From the NCBI RefSeq assembly GCF_001458435.1, contig NZ_CYSF01000007.1:310001-374000 (forward strand): a stretch of 64,000 nt of DNA, in the 5' to 3' direction. The DNA is from Thalassovita mediterranea (GTDB lineage Bacteria; Pseudomonadota; Alphaproteobacteria; Rhodobacterales; Rhodobacteraceae). Within the stretch, counting starts at the first letter, position 1. Each line of letters begins with the position of its first letter. Shown here one piece after another: positions 34,525 to 42,692 of this stretch. The translations under genes were made by a program, and so were the position numbers. The notes beneath the pieces were generated by a model. It did no database searches, was not told where the DNA came from, and saw only the letters and a program-made list of their open reading frames with translations.

Positions 34525-35388
34525 TTAGCTGGCACTGCAGCCCTGAATATCGACTGCGTGACGTTGGCCCAAAACCGTGAACCGCAGGCTGGATCGGTCA
34601 ATCGCAATCGGGTCACCCTCGACATGGATCAATTCGGTGGTAACGGTCAGGGTGCTGCCCTTGCGGTCTGTCTTGGCCTCTGCCACCCAGATCAGCGGGT
34701 TGCCGGTTTCAACAATCGTGAATTCCGATCCTCCCGCGCTGGGCATATGAAGCGTCGCGGTCAGCGCAATGCCTTCGTAGGTGGGGGATAGCTGGCACTG
34801 TGCCTTGCGCACACCGGCCTTTTGGCTGGGCATTGGTTGATCGGCCAATGCGTCACGAATGCGGCTGTCCTGATCGTTTACGTCAGCAGGCAAATCCAAT
34901 GAAACTGGCAAAGACACGGGAACGCAGACGTCCTTGCAGACGCCAAGACGCAATTGCCCGCGCAGTTTGATGGCTTCGCCTTGGGCGTTGGGTGTCAAAA
35001 CAACAGGAATGGTCAGCGACTGATCATACCCAACAGAGCGCATACCGTTTTCCATGAACACGCCCGGGGTAGGCCATTGCGGATCAATTGCGGCCAGATT
35101 GTCACTGTTGTCCAGTTCGAACACCGGCGGAATACCGGCATCGCCGGGGGCGCGCCAATATGTTTTCCAGCCATCAGCCAACTGGATCTGTAGCGCAGCC
35201 ATCCGGCTGCCGTCCTTACGCGGCCATCCTGGCAACACCGTCAAGTGTGCCATGTCCGCACTCCAGCTATCTGTGCTGGAGTAATTTGCCGCTGTGCTAC
35301 TTTGTGCGGCAGTGGCCCCTGCGCCAAAGCACAAGAGCAGGCTGGCCCCAAGGGCGCTGGCAGTCGCTGTCAAACGGTGTGTCATCAT
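34525..35388 (-). CDS. stand-alone DsbD N-terminal (thiol-disulfide interchange) domain protein
   Basis: 287-aa exported protein with a signal peptide (1-27). The body matches the periplasmic alpha domain of DsbD (DsbD_N): LADGWKTYWRAPGDAGIPP, then LRLGVCKDVCVPVSLPV with the cysteine pair, a C-terminal strand-rich part and two more cysteines (KAQC, DIQGC). The membrane beta and thioredoxin gamma domains of full DsbD are absent, so electrons must come from another CcdA/DsbD-like protein. Likely in periplasmic thiol or cytochrome c chemistry. Single gene, convergent with the RND pump. Confidence 0.85.
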   Translation of the reverse strand: MMTHRLTATASALGASLLLCFGAGATAAQSSTAANYSSTDSWSADMAHLTVLPGWPRKDGSRMAALQIQLADGWKTYWRAPGDAGIPPVFELDNSDNLAAIDPQWPTPGVFMENGMRSVGYDQSLTIPVVLTPNAQGEAIKLRGQLRLGVCKDVCVPVSLPVSLDLPADVNDQDSRIRDALADQPMPSQKAGVRKAQCQLSPTYEGIALTATLHMPSAGGSEFTIVETGNPLIWVAEAKTDRKGSTLTVTTELIHVEGDPIAIDRSSLRFTVLGQRHAVDIQGCSAS

Positions 35389-35530
35389 ACCTATTTATCT
35401 GGGCGATCCATTCGCATTTGCCAACTCACATTCCGGCGATTGAGATGTGACTGCGGTTTTTTCGTCGCGTCTGCTGGACCGTGGCATGATCCGTGCCTAT
35501 CTTGACAGATAGAGAGGAGCGTTCACACGC

Positions 35531-36100
35531 ATGAATTTGACCGGACAATTACTGATCGCAATGCCTGGCATGGGGGATCCCCGGTTCGAACACTCTGTTG
35601 TCTTGGTCTGTGCCCACTCTGACGAGGGGGCGATGGGGCTGATTGTCAACAAACCGACCGAAGATGTCGCGCTCGAAGACCTCTTGGAACATATCAAAAT
35701 CCCCAAATCGCCTGACTCACCGCAGATGGGGGTGCATTTTGGCGGGCCTGTGGAAACGGCCCGTGGCTTTGTCCTGCATGGCAAAAGCTACCGCTCGGAA
35801 TTGAATACGCTTGAGGTTTCAGGCGGCACCCCTGAGGCGGAATTTGGCCTGACTGCAACCATCGACGTGTTGGAGGATCTGGCGCGGGGCGAGGGGCCGC
35901 AGAATGCGATCGTGGCTTTGGGGTATTCCGGTTGGGGCCCCGGCCAACTGGAAGAAGAGATTTCGCTGAACGGCTGGCTGACCTGTAGTGCGGACCGTGA
36001 ACTGGTTTTTGACACCGAGGATGAGGCCAAGTGGGAAGCCGCATTAAAAAGCATGGGGGTGGATGCCCTGTTGCTTTCGGCAGAGGCAGGGCACGCCTGA
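35531..36100 (+). CDS. YqgE/AlgH family protein
   Basis: 189-aa cytosolic UPF0301 protein. Signatures are LTGQLLIAMPGMGDPRFEHS at the N-terminus, HSDEGAMGLIVNKP, VHFGGPVETARGFVLHG and GWGPGQLEEEI. AlgH was named for an alginate role in Pseudomonas, but its biochemical activity is not settled. GAGAGGAGC precedes the ATG; a small dyad CTATCT/AGATAG (35497-35512) sits in its leader. Convergent with the Sua5 gene. Confidence 0.93.
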   Translation: MNLTGQLLIAMPGMGDPRFEHSVVLVCAHSDEGAMGLIVNKPTEDVALEDLLEHIKIPKSPDSPQMGVHFGGPVETARGFVLHGKSYRSELNTLEVSGGTPEAEFGLTATIDVLEDLARGEGPQNAIVALGYSGWGPGQLEEEISLNGWLTCSADRELVFDTEDEAKWEAALKSMGVDALLLSAEAGHA

Positions 36101-36123
36101 TCTTCTAGCGGGGCTATCCGTTT

Positions 36124-37083
36124 TTAACGCGGCGCAGCGGCGCGGCGCAGCCGATCGTTGATCGCGCGCCCAAGGCCGGTTTCGGGGATCGGGGCAACGG
36201 CTATGCCCTCTGGTCCCATCGCGTCTAGTGCGTGCAGGTGTCCAAACAGATTCGCTGCTGCCTCGACCAGATCGCCAGCGGGCGACAGGTTCAGGGTGCA
36301 GTCCATCGCCCCAAATCCCAGCATGACCTCGCCTTCGACAACCCCTTCGGCGTTGAGGCGCACAGACGCGCCGGGCGCGTAATGCGATGTCATCTGTCCC
36401 GGCGCGGTCAGGGCATCGCCATTTTTATAGACCTCCAGCGGGTGCCCCAGACACTGTTCCAGCGCCTCTTGCGGGATGCCGCCGGGGCGTAGCAGGGTTG
36501 GGGTGCCAGCAAGCCCCAGAATGGTTGATTCCACCCCAACTGGGCAGGAACCGCCGTCCAATATTCCCTCAATCCTGCCAGATAGGCCTGCCGTAACATG
36601 GGCGGCAGTGGTTGGGCTGATCTTACCTGATGGGTTTGCAGACGGTGCGGCCACAGGGCCATCAAAGTGCCGTAGCAGATCCTGCGCCAGCGGATGCGCA
36701 GGAACCCGTACTGCCAGTGTCGATAGATCTGCAGTGACCAGTGGGGACAACCCGCTATCTGCGCGCAGCGGTAAAACCAGTGTCAACGCACCCGGCCAGA
36801 ACGCCTGCGCGACACGATCGGCCACGTCGGACCATTCCACATAGCGTTTCGCCACCTCAACATCCGCAACATGCACGATCAAGGGATTGAAACGCGGGCG
36901 TCCCTTGGCGTCGAAAATGCGCGCAACCGCATGATCATTGCGTGCGTCTGCTGCCAATCCATAGACCGTTTCCGTCGGCATCGCGACCAATCCGCCATCC
37001 GCTAAAATTGCCGCTGCCCGTGCCACGCCGTCACGGCTGGCTAGCAGGTTTTCTGTGGAAATTGCGGAATATGGAGTGGACAT
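36124..37083 (-). CDS. L-threonylcarbamoyladenylate synthase (Sua5 type)
   Basis: 319-aa enzyme that makes threonylcarbamoyl-AMP for the t6A modification at tRNA position 37. YrdC domain at about 20-205: MPTETVYGLAADARN, KGRPRFNPLIVHV, WPGALTLVLPL, PSANPSGKISPTTAAHV. The C-terminal Sua5 domain (about 225-319) marks it as the two-domain Sua5 type rather than TsaC. The ATG at 37083 is chosen because it matches the family start; an in-frame ATG at 37158 reaches into the neighbour's promoter region. Confidence 0.94.
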   Translation of the reverse strand: MSTPYSAISTENLLASRDGVARAAAILADGGLVAMPTETVYGLAADARNDHAVARIFDAKGRPRFNPLIVHVADVEVAKRYVEWSDVADRVAQAFWPGALTLVLPLRADSGLSPLVTADLSTLAVRVPAHPLAQDLLRHFDGPVAAPSANPSGKISPTTAAHVTAGLSGRIEGILDGGSCPVGVESTILGLAGTPTLLRPGGIPQEALEQCLGHPLEVYKNGDALTAPGQMTSHYAPGASVRLNAEGVVEGEVMLGFGAMDCTLNLSPAGDLVEAAANLFGHLHALDAMGPEGIAVAPIPETGLGRAINDRLRRAAAPR

Positions 37084-37199
37084 AGTCAATGACGCCGCGT
37101 TTTGATTGAGTGGACATGGGGCACCGCCTAGGTTCCCCTGCAGGACAATTGCATACATGCGGCTAGAGCCGATTCCAAGCCGCTGCCAGGAGGAAAACC

Positions 37200-38894
37200 A
37201 TGAGTTATCGCGCCCAGGTTGAAGATATCCGTTTCATCTTCAATAACATCGCCCCAGTTGAACAACTGAGCGCCACCGAGCGTTTCGCCGAGGTGAGCGA
37301 CGACCTGTCAGACGCTGTGCTGGAAGGTATGGGCAAACTCACCGAGGAAGTGGTCTATCCGACCCTGCGCAATGGTGACCTGCAAGGCGCGTTTCTGGAA
37401 AACGGTGTTGTGCGCACCTCGCCCGGCTTCAAAGAAGCATTCGAAGCAATTTCCGAAGGCGGCTGGGTTGCTGTTTCCGGCGCTCAGGACCACGGCGGCA
37501 TGGGCTTGCCTATCGCTTACACCACCGCGTTTAACGAAATGATGGCGTCGTCCAACATGGCGCTGGGCCTGTGCCCGCTGCTGACGCAGGGCCAGATCGA
37601 AGCCTTGGAGCATCATGGTTCCGAAGAGCTGAAAAATCTGTATCTGGACAAACTGATCAGCGGTGAATGGACCGGTACGATGAACCTGACCGAACCGGGC
37701 GCGGGTTCGGATGTGGGCGCACTGAAATCCAAGGCAGAGCCGCTGGACGATGGAACCTACGCAGTGACCGGCCAGAAGATCTTTATCACTTGGGGCGACC
37801 ATGACTTTGGTGGCAACGTTTGCCACCTGGTTCTGGCACGTCTGCCTGGCGGTGCATCCGGCACCAAAGGTATCAGCCTGTTTATGGTGCCGAAATACCT
37901 GCCCGACGCTGATGGCAACCCCGGTGTGGCAAACGACCTGAAGGTTGTCAGCCTGGAGCATAAACTGGGTATCCACGGCTCTCCCACTGCAGTGATGCAG
38001 TTTGATGGCGCCAAAGGCTGGCTTGTGGGCGAAGAGCACAAAGGCATGGCCGCGATGTTCACCATGATGAACAACGCCCGTCTTGGTGTGGGCGCGCAGG
38101 GTGTTGGCGTTGCCGAAGGTGCCTATCAGAAGGCGCTGGACTACGCCAAAGAACGTGAACAGTTCGGCCCGATCGTCAACCACGCCGATGTGCGCCGCAT
38201 GCTGGTTGGCATGAAAGCGGACACTTTTGCAGCGCGCTCGGTCGTTATGTCCTGCGCAGTTGCAATCGACATGGCCACCGCAACCGGTGCCGCAGAATGG
38301 AAAGCCCGCGCAGCACTGCTGACCCCAATTGCCAAATCCTTTGCCACTGAGGTGGGTATTGATGTGGCTGAACAAGGTGTTCAGATCCACGGCGGTATGG
38401 GCTTCATCGAGGAAACCGGCGCCGCGCAGTATAGCCGTGATGTGCGCATCACCGCGATTTACGAAGGCACCAACGGCATTCAGGCGATGGACCTTGTTGG
38501 CCGCAAGATGATGGATGGCGGCGAAGCAGCCAATGTTCTGCTGGATGAGATCGAGGCAGACGTCGAAGCAGCCCGCGCAGCGATGCCGGAATTGGCGGAA
38601 CCTGTTTGGCAGGCGACTGAAACCCTCCGTGAAACAGTGGAATGGTTGGTCAGCCAGACAGACATGAACACCCGTTTCGCTGGTTCGGTGCCGTTCCTGA
38701 TGGCCTTTGGCCGTGTTCTGGGTGGCTACTACCACTTGAAGGCCGCATTGGCCGAAGGTGGCGAAGGCCCACGTTCGAAGCTGGCGCGGTTCTACATCCG
38801 CCGCCTGCTGCCGCAGCACGCGTCCTATCTGGAACATGCGCGCGCTGGTGCAGACGACCTTTATGCCTTCACTCTTGAGGACCTCGAGGCGTGA
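37200..38894 (+). CDS. acyl-CoA dehydrogenase, DmdC-like
   Basis: 564-aa FAD enzyme of the long acyl-CoA dehydrogenase subfamily that includes DmdC (3-methylmercaptopropionyl-CoA dehydrogenase). Segments: MNLTEPGAGSDVGALKSKAE (FAD contact), NNARLGVGAQGVGVAEGAY, and ITAIYEGTNGIQAMDLVGRK with the probable catalytic Glu. The C-terminal ~120 residues are the extra helical domain of this subfamily. DmdC serves DMSP breakdown in marine roseobacters, but paralogues act on other acyl-CoAs; the neighbours do not include dmdA/B/D. AGGAGG precedes ATG 37200; the next gene overlaps by 4 bases. Confidence 0.88.
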   Translation: MSYRAQVEDIRFIFNNIAPVEQLSATERFAEVSDDLSDAVLEGMGKLTEEVVYPTLRNGDLQGAFLENGVVRTSPGFKEAFEAISEGGWVAVSGAQDHGGMGLPIAYTTAFNEMMASSNMALGLCPLLTQGQIEALEHHGSEELKNLYLDKLISGEWTGTMNLTEPGAGSDVGALKSKAEPLDDGTYAVTGQKIFITWGDHDFGGNVCHLVLARLPGGASGTKGISLFMVPKYLPDADGNPGVANDLKVVSLEHKLGIHGSPTAVMQFDGAKGWLVGEEHKGMAAMFTMMNNARLGVGAQGVGVAEGAYQKALDYAKEREQFGPIVNHADVRRMLVGMKADTFAARSVVMSCAVAIDMATATGAAEWKARAALLTPIAKSFATEVGIDVAEQGVQIHGGMGFIEETGAAQYSRDVRITAIYEGTNGIQAMDLVGRKMMDGGEAANVLLDEIEADVEAARAAMPELAEPVWQATETLRETVEWLVSQTDMNTRFAGSVPFLMAFGRVLGGYYHLKAALAEGGEGPRSKLARFYIRRLLPQHASYLEHARAGADDLYAFTLEDLEA

Positions 38895-39964
38895 GCCTTA
38901 CAGCCACATCGGTGAAAACAGATCGCGCAGCCCTTAACGGGCTGCGTTATCCGTTTGAGACGCCGGAAAATGGTCAGGCAGTCGAAGTGGCCGAAGGCGT
39001 GTTGTGGATCCGTATGCCGCTGCCGATGGCGCTGGATCACGTGAATATCTACGCGCTGGATGAGGGGGACCATTGGACCATCGTGGATGCGGGCGTTTAC
39101 AGCAAACGCACCATCGCCATGTGGGAGGCGCTGCTGGCCGGTGCCCTGGGTGGCAAACCTGTGGGCAAGGTGATCCTGACCCATCACCATCCTGACCATG
39201 TTGGCGCTGTTGGCTGGTTTCGTGACCGTTTTGATGCCGAGTTGGTCACCACCCGTACAGCTTTTCTAATGGCGCGCATGCTGATGTTGGACGTCGAAGA
39301 CGCCCCAAGTCCGCAGGCGGTCACCTATTGGCAAAGTGCTGGTATGGCGCCCGAGGTGATGGAAAAACGGCTGTCGGAGCGTCCCTTCAACTTTGCTGAT
39401 ATCAGCCACCCGCTGCCGGTCGGTTACACCCGTGTGCAACAGGGGGATCAGATCCGTGCAGGGGGCCGTGATTGGGATGTGCATATCGGCAATGGGCATG
39501 CGCCCGAACACCTGACGCTGTGGTCGCGAGATGATAATTTGGTGATCTCCGGCGATCAGATCCTGCCCTCGATCAGCCCCAACATCGGCGTGCATCCTAC
39601 CGAACCCGACGCGGACCCGCTGGGCGAATGGATGGAAAGCTGTGAACGCTTTCAATTGCTTGCCCGAGAGGAGCATTTGGTGCTGGGTGGGCACAAACGA
39701 CCCTTCACCGGATTGCCGCTGCGGATGCACCAGCTGATCGAAAACCACCACGGCGGCCTGCGTCGTCTGCTGGATCACCTGTCTGAACCACGCACGGCGG
39801 TGGAGTGTTTTCCGCCCCTGTTCAAGCGTACGATTGATGGCGGAACCTACGGGCTGGCGATGGTAGAGGCGGTTGCGCATCTGAACCATCTGCTGCACAC
39901 AGGACAGGTGAGCCGCACAAAACGCAGCGATGGTGCCTGGCTATGGCAACGCGCGGATCGTTGA
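38891..39964 (+). CDS. MBL-fold metallo-hydrolase
   Basis: 357-aa metallo-beta-lactamase-fold hydrolase. The zinc motif is ILTHHHPDHVGAVGWF (HxHxDH); later ligands are in IGNGHAPEHL, SGDQILP and GGHKRPF. A C-terminal ~80-residue winged-helix-like part is as in LACTB2/BLACT_WH proteins. Starts GTG 38891, overlapping the dehydrogenase stop by 4 bases, so the two are co-translated and may act on the same acyl-CoA or thioester product. Substrate unknown. Confidence 0.9.
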   Translation: MSLTATSVKTDRAALNGLRYPFETPENGQAVEVAEGVLWIRMPLPMALDHVNIYALDEGDHWTIVDAGVYSKRTIAMWEALLAGALGGKPVGKVILTHHHPDHVGAVGWFRDRFDAELVTTRTAFLMARMLMLDVEDAPSPQAVTYWQSAGMAPEVMEKRLSERPFNFADISHPLPVGYTRVQQGDQIRAGGRDWDVHIGNGHAPEHLTLWSRDDNLVISGDQILPSISPNIGVHPTEPDADPLGEWMESCERFQLLAREEHLVLGGHKRPFTGLPLRMHQLIENHHGGLRRLLDHLSEPRTAVECFPPLFKRTIDGGTYGLAMVEAVAHLNHLLHTGQVSRTKRSDGAWLWQRADR

Positions 39965-39993
39965 CGCGGCACACCAATCGGGAGGAGACACCA

Positions 39994-40473
39994 ATGGAAG
40001 ATGAAATCATGACCTCGGCAGAGGCGTTCGAGGCCAGCGCATTGCCGCGCCGCCATGAAGTGCATTCTGATCCTGATGCCCCAGCGGCCAAGGTTGATAC
40101 CTCTGTGCCGGCATCGGTAACCGCGACACCTGTTCAAAAGAAAAGCCCTGCTCAATGGGCCTATGAACGGTTGGTTCTCTATATCCAGAACTTTGAACAG
40201 ACGCTGGATCAGGACCATGAAGTTGCAATGGGTTTTGCCGGCAGCAGCGCGGGCGCCATGCGGATCGAGGGCTTGGGGTATTTTGACCCTGACCTGATCA
40301 CCTATTATGGCAGTGACGAAACTGGCGCTCGTACTCAGCTGGTGCAGCACGTCAGCCAATTGAACGTGATGTTGCGCGCTCTGCCCAAACAGCCGGAAGC
40401 CCCAGAGGCCAAGCGCATCGGGTTCCGTCTGGCCGCAGATCTGGAAACGGCTGAGGGGGAAACCTCTGCCTGA
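39994..40473 (+). CDS. DUF6173 family protein
   Basis: 159-aa cytosolic protein. Core: SPAQWAYERLVLYIQNFEQTLDQDHEVAMGF (about 50-80, split across two helices), then MRIEGLGYFDPDLITYYG and a QLVQHVSQLNVMLRALPK helix; this pattern belongs to DUF6173, whose function is unknown. GGAGGAG upstream supports ATG 39994. It lies 29 bases after the MBL gene, completing the acyl-CoA dehydrogenase cluster. Confidence 0.82.
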   Translation: MEDEIMTSAEAFEASALPRRHEVHSDPDAPAAKVDTSVPASVTATPVQKKSPAQWAYERLVLYIQNFEQTLDQDHEVAMGFAGSSAGAMRIEGLGYFDPDLITYYGSDETGARTQLVQHVSQLNVMLRALPKQPEAPEAKRIGFRLAADLETAEGETSA

Positions 40474-40568
40474 TGCCTGCTGCAAACTGACGTCGTGACA
40501 GGTCGGAAAAAATCGGCTACTCAACGTCGCAACAGGACAATGTCTAAAACTCAGCAAAGGACGCGAAC

Positions 40569-40703
40569 ATGGCTGAACATAAGCACGGTGAAATGAACAT
40601 CGATGTGCAGGAAAAAACCTACGTAGGTTTCATCAACTATACCAAGTGGTCGGTCATCGTCATTCTGGCGCTGCTGGTCTTCTTGGCGCTGTTCAACAGC
40701 TGA
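40569..40703 (+). CDS. aa3-type cytochrome c oxidase subunit IV
   Basis: 44-aa membrane protein, start MAEHKHGEMNIDVQEKTYVG, followed by one TM helix (WSVIVILALLVFLALF, 27-42). This is the small bacterial subunit IV (COX4_pro_2 family) that sits beside the aa3 oxidase core; the core subunits are not in the window. GC-rich coding pattern and the family start make it firm despite its size. Confidence 0.9.
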   Translation: MAEHKHGEMNIDVQEKTYVGFINYTKWSVIVILALLVFLALFNS

Positions 40704-40728
40704 TCCACAGCCAGGTCCTTTGGCCTGT

Positions 40729-40764
40729 CGCCCCTGCCGTTCACGGCAATCGCAGGGCGTTTTG
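40729..40764 (+). terminator. terminator after cytochrome oxidase subunit IV
   Basis: CGCCCCTGC...GCAGGGCG with an inner CCG/CGG stem, followed by TTTTG. It is 26 bases after the stop. Confidence 0.7.
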
Positions 40765-40831
40765 AATAGAGTTGGCCGTCCGCGATAGGGCGGCCTCATT
40801 TTTTTTCGGCACTTTTAACAATTGGTGTGTC

Positions 40832-41467
40832 ATGCGCATTTTGATTCTGGCGGCGATTGCTGCCGTGGGCCTGTCTGGCTGTGTTGTGAAACAGGATCCT
40901 CCGGTATCGGATGAGGTGCTGGCCGCGTCGGTGTATCGTCATGATGGGCCGCCGCGCCTGACGTTGTTTACGATGATCAACAATCGCACCGGTCGTGGTG
41001 CGCATAGTTCGTTGATGGTGAACGGATCCCAGCGGGTGATTTTTGATCCGGCGGGGTCGTTCCGTAAGGGTGGGATCGTGACGCGGGATGACGTTGTTTA
41101 TGACGTGACCCCGGGCTTGGCGGATGTTTACACCCGCTTTCATGCCCGCAAGACCTACCACGTGGTCGTCCAAGAGGTGGATGTCACCCCAGAAGTGGCA
41201 GAGGCTGCATTGCAGTTGGTGATGGCACGGGGCGAGGTGGCAGATGCGATGTGTGCCAATTCGACCTCGGAAATCCTTAGCAAATTGCCCGGCTTCGAAG
41301 GTATTTCGCGAACTTGGTACCCCAAGAACCTGTCTGAACAGTTCAGTGAAATTCCGGGGGCGACGCGCTCGGAATTGTATGAATACGACGATGGTGACCG
41401 GTTCAAAGCGCTGGAAGCTTTCGATGCCACACGGGTCAAAGAAAACATGGCAGCCAACGGCCATTAA
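40832..41467 (+). CDS. lipoprotein with His/Cys layout of a permuted papain-like enzyme
   Basis: 211-aa protein. Signal peptide ends in lipobox LSGC, lipidation at Cys17. His58 lies in GRGAHSSLMVNG, and Cys141 in MCANSTSEILSKLPGF. His before Cys, each flanked by a small hydrophobic strand or helix, is the order in permuted NlpC/P60-like (YiiX/DUF4105-like) hydrolases. No metal site is seen. A cell-wall or lipid amide/ester substrate would fit, but this is inference from residue order only. No gene family name is certain. Confidence 0.75.
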   Translation: MRILILAAIAAVGLSGCVVKQDPPVSDEVLAASVYRHDGPPRLTLFTMINNRTGRGAHSSLMVNGSQRVIFDPAGSFRKGGIVTRDDVVYDVTPGLADVYTRFHARKTYHVVVQEVDVTPEVAEAALQLVMARGEVADAMCANSTSEILSKLPGFEGISRTWYPKNLSEQFSEIPGATRSELYEYDDGDRFKALEAFDATRVKENMAANGH

Positions 41468-41514
41468 ACCGTTGGCGCGCCGTTGTTTCAACGCCGTCCC
41501 CTAAGGGGCGGCGA

Positions 41515-41847
41515 TCATCCCAGCAGATACAATAGGCTGAACAGCGTTACCGCCCCAGCCAGCATCGCAAACAGTACGTTTTTCGTTTTGTATCCCACAG
41601 CCAATGCTGCCACTGCCGCGGTAACGCGAGGGATGTCAAATTGCCCATCTGTGGCAGAGGGCCAAACGACCAGCGGAGCCACAAGGCCGGGCAGGATCGC
41701 TACCGCAGTGTAACGCAGGTGCCGCAGCAGCCATTCTGGCATCGGGCGATCCCCGATCAGCCCCAGAAAGGTGAATCGCAGGCAGAAACTGCCCAGGCCC
41801 AGCCCGATGATAACGGTCCATAGCGCGGTATCAGAAATCTCAGTCAT
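41515..41847 (-). CDS. azlD: AzlD family branched-chain amino acid transport protein
   Basis: 110-aa membrane protein with four hydrophobic segments; GSFCLRFTFLGLIGDRP and LRYTAVAILPGLVAPLVV are typical AzlD. Partner of AzlC in a two-subunit branched-chain amino acid exporter. Overlaps azlC by 8 bases on the same strand, so synthesis of the pair is coupled. Confidence 0.93.
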   Translation of the reverse strand: MTEISDTALWTVIIGLGLGSFCLRFTFLGLIGDRPMPEWLLRHLRYTAVAILPGLVAPLVVWPSATDGQFDIPRVTAAVAALAVGYKTKNVLFAMLAGAVTLFSLLYLLG

Positions 41848-42583
41848 CTGCGCCTCCTGTTTGGGGAACCTGACGTTGTTCCAGCCACAGTTCTACCTGT
41901 GCGCCAATGATCATTGCGCCGACACCGGCAACCATCAGCCCCAGATTGAAGGGCAGAAAGCTGAACACCAACGACAGCACAACCGACGCCAGCGCCGCCG
42001 CGCGGTGGGCACCGGTGCGCAGCATGGGGCCGATCATCGCGATAAAGGTAATCGGCACGGCAAAATCCAGCGCCAGACCGTCCGGCACACCATTGCCCAA
42101 CCATGCGCCAAAGGCGGTGGCCGCGTACCAAAGCGGGCAGATCATCACCACGGTGGCAAAGAAATAGGTCACTTTCTGCTGGCTGGTCCATTGCGGGTTC
42201 CGCTCATAGGCGGCGATGGCGCAGGCGTAGCTTTGATCCAGTGTGAAATAGGCGATGAACACCCGCTGCCACATCGGTGCAGCGCCCAGATGCGGGGTGA
42301 GGGAAGCAGAATACATCATCATGCGCAAGTTCACCGCCAGTGCGGATGTCAGCACCAGCAGGGTCGGGACATGTTCATTCAATAGCTGTAGCGCGGTGAA
42401 TTGCGCTGCCCCAGCGATGACGACGACGGAAAAGCTCAGCGCCTCAAACATGTTGAGGCCCGCCTCTGCCGCCAGAACGCCGAACAGCATGCCGAAGGGA
42501 ATAATGACCAGCACAAAGGGCAGACCATCGGTCAGCCCCTGCCGCAGCGGGCTTTGCGCCAGTGAGGCTTGATTTGCAGACAT
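41840..42583 (-). CDS. azlC: AzlC family branched-chain amino acid transporter
   Basis: 247-aa permease with 7-8 hydrophobic segments. AzlC motifs: LPFVLVIIPFGMLFGVLA, AGAAQFTALQLLNEH, NLRMMMYSASLTPHL and AYFTLDQSYACAIAAYE. Exports branched-chain amino acids or analogues with AzlD. ATG 42583; no regulator adjoins. Confidence 0.93.
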   Translation of the reverse strand: MSANQASLAQSPLRQGLTDGLPFVLVIIPFGMLFGVLAAEAGLNMFEALSFSVVVIAGAAQFTALQLLNEHVPTLLVLTSALAVNLRMMMYSASLTPHLGAAPMWQRVFIAYFTLDQSYACAIAAYERNPQWTSQQKVTYFFATVVMICPLWYAATAFGAWLGNGVPDGLALDFAVPITFIAMIGPMLRTGAHRAAALASVVLSLVFSFLPFNLGLMVAGVGAMIIGAQVELWLEQRQVPQTGGADD

Positions 42584-42692
42584 AGTTAACCTGTGTGAAG
42601 TATTTTTCTCTGCTTACGGTGCCAGCACCGGGGATGCAATCCGAAGCTTGCGCAAAGGTGTGGCGCGACCCACAGGTTCAGGAACTGTGTAT

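Noticed and set aside
35497-35512. CTATCT/AGATAG dyad in front of yqgE
   Set aside because: Only 6-bp arms with a TTGACA in the middle; may be chance overlap with a -35 box.
41493-41512. GC-rich inverted repeat between the lipoprotein and azlD
   Set aside because: Imperfect and without a T-run; too weak to call a terminator.
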